A stretch of DNA of 6,914 nt from Ferroglobus sp964463865 (lineage in GTDB: Archaea; Halobacteriota; Archaeoglobi; Archaeoglobales; Archaeoglobaceae): the NCBI GenBank assembly GCA_964463865.1, contig CAYXDX010000082.1:1-6914 (forward strand). The letters run 5' to 3'. Of the stretch, positions 1-5,258 are shown piece by piece (within the stretch, counting starts at the first letter, position 1; every line of letters starts with the position of its first letter). The notes under the pieces are model-generated. The model had not been told where the DNA came from, did no database searches, and worked only from the letters and a program-made list of their open reading frames with translations. A program made the position numbers and the translations under genes.

Positions 1-47
1 CTTGAGTTTCATGTCGTAAAGTGTTCGCTCGGCAAGTAAATCTTTTT

Positions 48-63
48 CGAAAAGTCTTTATAT
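48..63 (+). promoter_or_regulatory. Archaeal BRE/TATA promoter of the biotin transporter operon
   Basis: A purine-rich BRE-like stretch (CGAAAAG, 48-54) is followed by a TATA box (TTTATAT, 57-63). The box centre lies 24 bases before the ATG at 84. Archaeal transcription usually starts about 25-27 bases downstream of the TATA centre, so the start is predicted at or within a few bases of that ATG. The mRNA would then be leaderless, which fits the absence of a Shine-Dalgarno sequence before 84. The box also argues against the in-frame upstream ATG at 21, because that codon would not be transcribed. The promoter is seen by pattern only; the start point is inferred. Confidence 0.7.
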
Positions 64-65
64 CT

Positions 66-92
66 GTCAACCTTGTTATATTCATGGTTGAC
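66..92. promoter_or_regulatory. Putative BirA operator (biotin repressor site) over the bioY start
   Basis: GTCAACC (66-72) and its perfect inverse complement GGTTGAC (86-92) flank a 13-base spacer. The known biotin-repressor BirA consensus is roughly TTGTAAACC, a spacer of about 14-16 bases, then GGTTTACAA. Here each extended 9-base half-site matches 7 positions, with a slightly shorter spacer. The site begins three bases after the TATA box and covers both the predicted transcription start and the bioY start codon, where an archaeal repressor would block polymerase recruitment or start. Finding it in front of a biotin transporter operon makes biotin-dependent repression likely. The cognate BirA (biotin-protein ligase with an N-terminal helix-turn-helix) would be encoded elsewhere and is not in this window. 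Confidence 0.65.
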
Positions 93-698
93 TATAGAAA
101 AAGCTCATTAATTATTGCTGCCGCGCTGATAACCGCAGCTTCGGCTCAGCTGAACTTTAAAATCGGTCCAATTCCGTACACCATGCAGAACTTCGGCGTT
201 ATGTTTTCCGGATTCCTCCTCGGTGCGAAGTTCGGAGCCGCTGCGATGCTGCTTTACCTCGCTCTAATCTCTATAGGTCTCCCGTTCTCGGCTGGCGGTG
301 GTGGTTTGGGAGTCCTACTCGGACCTACTGCTGGATTCCTATACGGATTCGTGATTTCCTCTGCCATTGCTGGATTTTTCAGGAAGATAATATGGAAGAC
401 TGGAAGCTCCAAAGAAGTCGTTGTTCTGTGGCTCTCGACACTCGTAGCGGCGATCCCCACATACCTGCTTGGGTTCGCGGTGTTTTACAGCTTCGCCATG
501 AAGAACAAGGACTATTTAGCGTTTGCGGAAAAAGTTACGGAATTTTTAGGTTTGAATTTTGGTTCTCCGCTCGCAACGGTGTTCGTAGCCACCGTTCTGA
601 TTTTCGTGCCGCAGGACTTCTTCGTAGACCACCTTCTCGCTGTCCTCGTTTTCAAATACGTCGACGAAATGATGAAGCAGAGGGGCGTCGAGCTGTGA
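84..698 (+). CDS. bioY: BioY: biotin-binding S component of an ECF transporter
   Basis: This 204-residue integral membrane protein should bind biotin in the membrane and deliver it to the ECF energy-coupling module encoded by the next two genes. BioY family signatures are clear: the N-terminal helix, the PIPYTMQNFGVMF segment (residues 29-41, family form P-x-P-x-T-x-Q), the helix FLLGAKFGAAAMLLYLALI (44-62), and the GLPFSAGGGGLGVLLGPTAGF block (65-85). That block is the most conserved BioY feature, a glycine-rich loop followed by GPT-G. The C-terminal part (about 180-195) has the usual aspartate followed by a hydrophobic helix. The ATG at 84 was chosen over the in-frame ATG at 21 because of the promoter and operator placement and because family homology begins shortly after it. 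The stop codon overlaps the GTG start of the ATPase gene (GTGA), suggesting translational coupling. Length is normal for BioY (about 180-210 residues). Confidence 0.92.
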   Translation: MVDYRKSSLIIAAALITAASAQLNFKIGPIPYTMQNFGVMFSGFLLGAKFGAAAMLLYLALISIGLPFSAGGGGLGVLLGPTAGFLYGFVISSAIAGFFRKIIWKTGSSKEVVVLWLSTLVAAIPTYLLGFAVFYSFAMKNKDYLAFAEKVTEFLGLNFGSPLATVFVATVLIFVPQDFFVDHLLAVLVFKYVDEMMKQRGVEL

Positions 699-1786
699 TT
701 GAGGTCGACATCAGGAAATACGTGTATCCGAACGGAGTCGTGGGAATCCGAAACTTCAAAGAGGTGTTCTTCGGAGAAGAGTTCGTGATCGGAAGAACCG
801 GCTGTGGAAAGAGCACGATTTTGAGGACCATGAACGGGCTGATACCGAACTTCTACGGAGGTCTATTCGAGGGACGCGTAAGGGTTTTCGGCTCGAAACC
901 GAGTCCGAAAGACATCTTTCTGATAAAGCAGAATCCCGAAGAGATGGTGACCTCGCTTCGCGTCGTTGAGGAGATCGCCTTCCCGTTAATTCAGCACGGC
1001 TGCTCTAAATCGGAAGCGTTAAAAATTGCCGAAAGCGTCGCAGAGGAGCTGAAAATCGGACACCTTCTCGACAGGTTTGTCTTCGAAATCTCGACCGGAG
1101 AGCTTCAGCTCGTAGAGATAGCGTCGGCCATAGCTTCTGGTAAAAAGTTCCTCGTTTTCGACGAACCTTTCGCAAACTTGAGCAGAAATAACGCTCTCAG
1201 AGTTATAAAGGTCGTCAAGGACTTTCCACACGTGATCTCGGATCACAGGATTGAGTTTTCCGAGTATTTCTCCAGAGTCGTAAACCTCGGAATCGAGAAG
1301 AGAAGCTTTCCAGACGTTGAAAGCGACATCGGAGACGTCGTTTACGACGGATTGATTAAAATAAGAGAAAGAGAGCTGATAGCCGTCGTCGGAGAGAACG
1401 GCGCGGGAAAGACGAGGTTTCTCAAGAGGCTCGCGGAAGACATGAGGAGAGAACGTTTAGACTTCGGGATAGTTCTCCAGCACCCTCCGTATCACCTCAC
1501 CGGAAAGACTGTAAAAGACGAGGTCGGCAGCTTTTTCAAAGACTTCGAGCTCGATCACGTGTTGAACAGGCATCCGCAATCGCTAAGCGGCGGAGAAATG
1601 AAGAGAGTTGCGATAGCGAAGGCGTTTAAGCACAAAATTCTCCTCCTCGACGAACCGACGGCCGGACAGGACGTGAACTTCCGGGAGAAGTTGATTTACC
1701 TCCTCAGAAAATACAGAAAAACGGCGGTAATTTCTACCCACGACGAAAGGGTTGCCGAGATGTGCGACAGAGTTTTGAAACTATGA
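695..1786 (+). CDS. Compact two-domain ECF transporter ATPase (BioM/EcfA-type, fused A and A')
   Basis: One 363-residue polypeptide carries two ABC nucleotide-binding domains, which should power biotin uptake with BioY and EcfT. Half 1: Walker A GRTGCGKST (33-41), Q-loop Q79, signature ISTGE (132-136, deviating from LSGGE), Walker B LVFDE (153-157), switch H184. Half 2: Walker A GENGAGKT (233-240), Q-loop Q262, signature LSGGE (297-301), Walker B ILLLDE (315-320), D-loop Asp D326, switch H349. The start is GTG at 695, overlapping the bioY stop; an AGAGGGG stretch at 679-685 could be its Shine-Dalgarno site. The open frame extends upstream to 392, but that part lies inside bioY in another frame and shows no ABC homology. 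The gene ends in ATGA, overlapping ecfT by 4 bp. Fused double ATPases are usually about 450-560 residues, so this one is unusually small: the first strand-loop region before Walker A is short and the inter-domain linker minimal. The half-1 D-loop has Ser163 where Asp is typical. The family assignment is firm; biotin specificity is inferred from bioY. Confidence 0.88.
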   Translation: MIEVDIRKYVYPNGVVGIRNFKEVFFGEEFVIGRTGCGKSTILRTMNGLIPNFYGGLFEGRVRVFGSKPSPKDIFLIKQNPEEMVTSLRVVEEIAFPLIQHGCSKSEALKIAESVAEELKIGHLLDRFVFEISTGELQLVEIASAIASGKKFLVFDEPFANLSRNNALRVIKVVKDFPHVISDHRIEFSEYFSRVVNLGIEKRSFPDVESDIGDVVYDGLIKIRERELIAVVGENGAGKTRFLKRLAEDMRRERLDFGIVLQHPPYHLTGKTVKDEVGSFFKDFELDHVLNRHPQSLSGGEMKRVAIAKAFKHKILLLDEPTAGQDVNFREKLIYLLRKYRKTAVISTHDERVAEMCDRVLKL

Positions 1787-2442
1787 TCGTCGAAAGCCTG
1801 AAAGAAGGTTTTAAAGAAGGAGATAGGGAGGGAAGAGTTTGTTTGATCTCCGCACTTTTACTCTCCGCTTCGATCTACCTTTCCGGAATGAACGTCATAA
1901 CCTCCTCGGTCGTCATAACGATCTCGGCGATCTACACTAAAGGGAGATCTGTCAAACTTTTCAAAGGATTCGCACCGCTAATCGTTCTACTGCTGCTCAC
2001 CGGAGCGTTTGCTGGACTAAAAACGGCAATCGAAACTACGTTGGCTTTTCTCGGGATACTTTCGGCAGGATCGATAGTTCTGGCGACGAAACGATCCGAG
2101 CTTGCCGGAGCTCTGATATACTTCAAAGTTCCCGAAAAATTCGTGAGTTACATCACGATCGCTCTCTCGCTGCTACCGATCGTCTTCAACGACTTCGAGA
2201 ACGTGATGTTTCTCCATAGAGAGGGCAGGATATCGAAATATTACAACATATTGAAATCGCTCGTCTCCACAGTTGTCCTGAGGTCGCTAAGCCACGCAGA
2301 AACGCTTTTCTGTAAAAACTTTAAGGAGAGAGTCTACTACGAAGTTCGAAAGCCGGAAAAGTCGGATGTCATATTTCTCTCCGCAGTTCTTCTCCTATTT
2401 TCGTCCACAGCTCTACTACATCTTTTTCGTCTGACGACCTGA
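1783..2442 (+). CDS. EcfT-type transmembrane coupling protein (BioN-like)
   Basis: This 219-residue protein has several hydrophobic stretches (about 19-51, 63-79, 86-101, 120-135 and 196-216). It sits directly after the ATPase, as EcfT/BioN genes do. In the family this protein joins the S component (BioY) to the ATPases through two long cytoplasmic coupling helices, each ending in an Ala-Arg-Gly-like motif. The matching region here is recognisable (KVPEKFVSYITIALSLLP, 115-132, then two amphipathic stretches at 138-155 and 162-185), but both motifs are altered. The first reads HREGR (145-149). The second, where AEALxxRGF is usual, reads AETLFCKNF (172-180). The ATG at 1783 overlaps the ATPase stop (ATGA); an in-frame ATG at 1762 lies inside the ATPase gene and is less likely. 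The protein is shorter than the usual 240-265 residues. Its last 74 bp overlap the hydrolase gene on the other strand. Confidence 0.8.
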   Translation: MIVESLKEGFKEGDREGRVCLISALLLSASIYLSGMNVITSSVVITISAIYTKGRSVKLFKGFAPLIVLLLLTGAFAGLKTAIETTLAFLGILSAGSIVLATKRSELAGALIYFKVPEKFVSYITIALSLLPIVFNDFENVMFLHREGRISKYYNILKSLVSTVVLRSLSHAETLFCKNFKERVYYEVRKPEKSDVIFLSAVLLLFSSTALLHLFRLTT

Positions 2443-3310
2443 AATACCTGCCGTTCCTCTTCTCCACCAAACCCTCGCTGACTAAAAAGTCCAGGTGTGC
2501 TATCGTCTCAGTCATGGCCAAAAAGATCTGCCTGATATCATTAAAGATCGTCGTAGCTATTTCAAAAGCCGTTTTTCCGTCGGTCAGGCTCCAGATTTCC
2601 AGACTTCTCTCCTTCCACTTTTCCGCGTAACTTAAGAGTAAGTCTACCCAGTTCGTTCGGATTTCTCTGTGACCGGGATACGCCTTTCTGACTTCAATCT
2701 TCAGAAGCTTTCTAACTGTTTCGATGTATAGCTCGAGGACGTTCAGCCTTTCCGCTTCGTTCACTGGCTCGATGACCGGATTCGGTGTTATGCCTTCGAG
2801 GACTATGTCTCCGCAGAAGATCGTCTTCGTCTCTTCGTGGTATAAGCACATGTGCCCGAACGAGTGGCCAGGCGTGTGAATGACTCTGAAGACGTCATCG
2901 CCCACTTTAATTTTCTCCGGCGCTCTCGCACAGTTGTCGGAAGCTATAACGTATCCGCTGTATCTTTCCCTCGCCCTCTGCTTCATCTTCTCGGCGAGAG
3001 AGACTGGAAGACCTTCGGACACGAAGTGCGAATTTACGAGCTCGAAATACTCTTCCTCCGCATCCCTTAGCCTCTTGCAAGTAACCTCGTGTCCGTAAGC
3101 GACCTTAAACACGTAAGCCGCTCCGAAGTGATCTGCGTGAGGGTGAGTTATGAAGAGCTCGCACTCTTCGGGGTTCACGCCCGCTTTAAGAGTCTCAAGG
3201 GATTCTTTCGAGTTCACTCCGGCATCGACGACAAGCGAGTCGTTAATAACGTAAACGTTCGTGCTTAGGGGAGGAAAAGGGCTCGGCAACACGAGTTTTC
3301 TAACCTTCAT
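2369..3310 (-). CDS. Metallo-beta-lactamase-fold hydrolase with C-terminal winged-helix domain (LACTB2-like)
   Basis: This is a 313-residue, probably cytoplasmic metal-dependent hydrolase; no signal peptide is seen. The metal-binding set of the fold is complete: THPHADHFG (H56, H58, D60, H61), TPGHS (H149), CGD (D168) and YPGHR (H215), with D29 at the usual structural position after the first strands. Residues 240-305 resemble the winged-helix C-terminal domain of LACTB2-like proteins (FEIATTIF..., then HLDFLVSEGLVEKRNGRYF at 271-289). Members include a mitochondrial endoribonuclease, thioesterase-like and glyoxalase II-like enzymes, so the substrate cannot be named. The ATG at 3310 is supported by a TATA box 28 bases upstream (leaderless). 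The gene diverges from srp54 across 42 bp and converges on ecfT, overlapping it by 74 bp. Nothing ties it functionally to biotin transport. Confidence 0.85.
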   Translation of the reverse strand: MKVRKLVLPSPFPPLSTNVYVINDSLVVDAGVNSKESLETLKAGVNPEECELFITHPHADHFGAAYVFKVAYGHEVTCKRLRDAEEEYFELVNSHFVSEGLPVSLAEKMKQRARERYSGYVIASDNCARAPEKIKVGDDVFRVIHTPGHSFGHMCLYHEETKTIFCGDIVLEGITPNPVIEPVNEAERLNVLELYIETVRKLLKIEVRKAYPGHREIRTNWVDLLLSYAEKWKERSLEIWSLTDGKTAFEIATTIFNDIRQIFLAMTETIAHLDFLVSEGLVEKRNGRYFRSSDEKDVVELWTKIGEELRREI

Positions 3311-3313
3311 CCT

Positions 3314-3327
3314 CGGAAAGTTTTTAA
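3314..3327 (+). promoter_or_regulatory. Archaeal promoter of the srp54-rnhB-ubiD operon
   Basis: A BRE-like CGGAAAG (3314-3320) directly precedes an A/T box TTTTTAA (3321-3327). The box centre is 29 bases before the srp54 ATG, predicting a start within a few bases of that ATG and a leaderless mRNA. The box is less canonical than the one before bioY. A second A/T-rich box at 3334-3341 is too close to the ATG to serve srp54 and is assigned to the opposite strand. Confidence 0.5.
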
Positions 3328-3333
3328 CCTCGT

Positions 3334-3346
3334 GGTATAACGTTTA
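3334..3346 (-). promoter_or_regulatory. Archaeal promoter of the metallo-beta-lactamase-fold gene
   Basis: Read on the minus strand, GTTATACC (3341 down to 3334) is a TATA-like box preceded by a partly purine-rich GTAAAC stretch that could act as BRE. Its centre is about 28 bases before the ATG at 3310, giving a predicted leaderless transcript. It lies upstream of the start on its own strand but inside the stretch that the opposing srp54 promoter complex would occupy. Confidence 0.5.
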
Positions 3347-3352
3347 CGCTGT

Positions 3353-4645
3353 ATGCTTTCAAGTCTAAAAGAAGTTGTCAGAAAAATCGCGAGGTCACCC
3401 ACGGTCGACAAAAAACTCGTCGAAGAAATCGTGAGGGACGTTCAGAGAGCTTTGATAAAAGCCGACGTTAACGTCAGGCAGGTAAAGGAGATAAGCGACG
3501 CCATAAAAAAGAGAGCTTTGAGCGAAGAAGTTCTCTCCGGACTCAACCCAAAAGAGCACGTCATAAGGATCGTTTACGAAGAGATTCTTAGGGGAGTCGG
3601 AGAAGGATTCGAGTTTCCGCTCGGTAAAGCTAAAATCATGCTCGTGGGACTGCAGGGTAGCGGAAAGACGACCACGGCCGTGAAACTCGCTAAGTATTTC
3701 AAGGACAAGGGGTTAAAAGCTGCCGTAATAGCCGCCGACACTCACAGACCTGCAGCTTTCGACCAGCTGAAGCAACTATCAGAAGTAGCAGGAGTGGGGT
3801 TCTACGGAGAAAAAGACGAGAGGGACGCCGTTAAAATCGTTAAAAAGGGTCTGGAAGAACTTAAAGATTACGACGTAATCGTGATAGACACTGCCGGCAG
3901 ACACGCGCTCGAAGAGGAGTTGATAGAAGAGATGAAGAAGATTGCCGAAGTCAGCAAGCCCGACTACACGTTCCTCGTCCTCGATGCTTCGATTGGTCAG
4001 CTGGCAAGCAAGCAGGCCGAAGCTTTTAACGAAGCTGTCGGAATAGACGCGATAATTATCACGAAGTTCGACGGAACTGCGAAAGGCGGTGGAGCGCTTT
4101 CAGCTGCGAGACTAATAGGTATACCGATAGCGTTCATAGGAACCGGAGAAAAAATAGAAGATTTCGAAAAGTTCGACCCCGCAGGCTTCGTCTCGAGGCT
4201 CCTCGGAATGGGAGACATAAAGGCGCTGATCGAAAAAGTAGAGAGGATAGTCAAGGAGGAAGAGCTCGATCCTGAAGCTTTCCTGAAGGGGAAGTTCACG
4301 CTCAAGGACATTTACAAGCAGATAGAAGCCATGAACAAAATGGGTCCGATTTCGAAAATATTCGAAATGTTACCCTTCGGATTTTCGTTGAAGGTCGACG
4401 ACGAAGCTCTCGAAATGACTCAGGAGAAGATGAAGAAGTTTAAAGTTATAATGGACTCGATGACCGAAGAGGAGCTGCTGAACCCGAAGATCATAGATTC
4501 GTCGAGGATCAGAAGGATAGCCATAGGCAGCGGAACGTCCCCGCAAGACGTGAAGGAGTTGCTGAATTACTACAACACGATGAAGAACCTCATGAAGAGG
4601 TTGAAGAAGGGTAAGCTGCCCATGTTGAGGAAGTTCGGGTTATGA
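3353..4645 (+). CDS. srp54: SRP54, signal recognition particle GTPase
   Basis: This 430-residue cytoplasmic protein binds signal sequences of nascent membrane and secreted proteins, binds 7S SRP RNA, and docks on the receptor FtsY. The N domain (about 1-90) is a helical bundle. The G domain carries G1 GLQGSGKTTT (99-108), DTHRPAA (129-135), G3 DTAGR (179-183), the SRP-specific DASIGQLASKQA segment, G4 TKFDG (237-241) and G5 GTGEK (263-267). The M domain (about 290-430) has the FTLKDIYKQIEAMNKMGPIS segment and the RNA-binding SRIRRIAIGSGTS motif (384-396). Length is close to the archaeal norm of about 440. The ATG at 3353 begins the normal N domain and fits the promoter. The stop overlaps the rnhB start by 4 bp (ATGA), so the two are co-translated. 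No key residue is missing. Confidence 0.96.
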   Translation: MLSSLKEVVRKIARSPTVDKKLVEEIVRDVQRALIKADVNVRQVKEISDAIKKRALSEEVLSGLNPKEHVIRIVYEEILRGVGEGFEFPLGKAKIMLVGLQGSGKTTTAVKLAKYFKDKGLKAAVIAADTHRPAAFDQLKQLSEVAGVGFYGEKDERDAVKIVKKGLEELKDYDVIVIDTAGRHALEEELIEEMKKIAEVSKPDYTFLVLDASIGQLASKQAEAFNEAVGIDAIIITKFDGTAKGGGALSAARLIGIPIAFIGTGEKIEDFEKFDPAGFVSRLLGMGDIKALIEKVERIVKEEELDPEAFLKGKFTLKDIYKQIEAMNKMGPISKIFEMLPFGFSLKVDDEALEMTQEKMKKFKVIMDSMTEEELLNPKIIDSSRIRRIAIGSGTSPQDVKELLNYYNTMKNLMKRLKKGKLPMLRKFGL

Positions 4646-5253
4646 TAGTTGGCATAGACGAGGCCGGTAAAGGCTGTGTCATAGGCCCGCTCGTCGTGTG
4701 CGGAGTGCGTTGCGATGACAGAATAAGTGAGCTTCCCGTAAGAGATTCGAAGAAACTCGACAGAAAAAAGAGGGAGGAAATTGCCAGAAAACTCGCAAAG
4801 ACGTTCGAACACGAGATAGTCGTCGTGAGCGCAGAGGAGCTGAACGACCTGATGGAGCGAAAAAGTCTCAACGAAATTCTCCTTGAGGCTTACGCGAAGA
4901 TAATAGATTCCCTCGAAGCAGAAGTGTATTACGTAGACAGTCCGGACGTGAAACCCGACAGACTTTCTGAAAGGTTGGAGGCGCTGACGGGGAAGAAAGT
5001 CGTTGCAATGCACAACGCCGAAGAAATTCCGTGCGTAGCGGCAGCGTCGATCCTCGCGAAGGTAACAAGGGACAGGATGATAGAGGAACTGAAAAAAACC
5101 TACGGGGATTTTGGCAGCGGCTATCCGGCTGACGAGAAAACGAGAAAATTTCTGAAAGATCACCTCACGAAAGGCGAGCTTCCTCCGATAGTCAGGAGGA
5201 AGTGGAAGACTCTCGAAAAAATATCTCAAATGAGTCTGCTGGATTTTGGGTGA
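4642..5253 (+). CDS. rnhB: Ribonuclease HII
   Basis: This 203-residue nuclease cleaves RNA in RNA/DNA hybrids and 5' of single ribonucleotides embedded in DNA, starting ribonucleotide excision repair and helping primer removal. The first active-site pair is D6-E7 in GIDEAGKG (the GRG-type junction-sensing motif reads G9-K10-G11). D99 lies in YVDSPDV. The substrate-sensing tyrosine is probably Y161 in GSGYPAD. The fourth metal ligand is normally the Asp of the archaeal KADxxYPxVxAAS segment; here the segment reads N-A-E-E-I-P-C-V-A-A-A-S (125-136), so Asp is replaced by Glu (E127) and the loop is one residue shorter. The C-terminus QMSLLDFG (196-203) fits a PCNA-interacting PIP box (Q-x-x-L-x-x-F). 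The gene overlaps srp54 by 4 bp and is followed 5 bp later by ubiD. The family assignment is secure. Confidence 0.94.
   Translation: MIVGIDEAGKGCVIGPLVVCGVRCDDRISELPVRDSKKLDRKKREEIARKLAKTFEHEIVVVSAEELNDLMERKSLNEILLEAYAKIIDSLEAEVYYVDSPDVKPDRLSERLEALTGKKVVAMHNAEEIPCVAAASILAKVTRDRMIEELKKTYGDFGSGYPADEKTRKFLKDHLTKGELPPIVRRKWKTLEKISQMSLLDFG
5249..5253 (+). promoter_or_regulatory. Shine-Dalgarno site of the ubiD-family gene
   Basis: GGTGA overlaps the rnhB stop codon (TGA 5251-5253) and ends 5 bases before the ATG at 5259. It matches the anti-Shine-Dalgarno core of archaeal 16S rRNA and decides the start: the frame is open back to 5202, but UbiD homology begins at 5259. The overlap with the stop suggests coupled reinitiation. 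Confidence 0.65.
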
Positions 5254-5258
5254 AGAGT

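Noticed and set aside
1..47. Possible edges of neighbouring genes: an open + frame ending in TAA at 37-39 followed by a T-run (42-46), or a minus-strand ATG at 12 beginning M-K-L-K.
   Set aside because: Too few codons fall in the window to support either. They cannot be told apart without the sequence to the left.
21..83. In-frame extension of bioY back to an ATG at 21.
   Set aside because: The TATA box at 57-63 and the operator lie inside it, and the extra residues do not look like BioY.
392..694. Extension of the ATPase reading frame into bioY.
   Set aside because: It is read out of frame inside the conserved bioY gene, and its translation has no ABC features. The GTG at 695 starts a normal ABC N-terminus.
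2369..3310. Idea that the metallo-beta-lactamase-fold gene belongs to the biotin operon.
   Set aside because: It is on the opposite strand with its own promoter and lacks the operator repeat. Adjacency alone does not support a link.
3311..3352. Direct repeat CCTCG (3311-3315 and 3328-3332) in the divergent promoter gap.
   Set aside because: Five bases twice in a short gap is readily chance, with no palindrome or further copies to support an operator.
4570..5229. A 219-codon open frame on the minus strand opposite srp54/rnhB.
   Set aside because: It lies entirely opposite confident genes, shows no recognisable family or start signals, and such antisense frames arise from codon bias.
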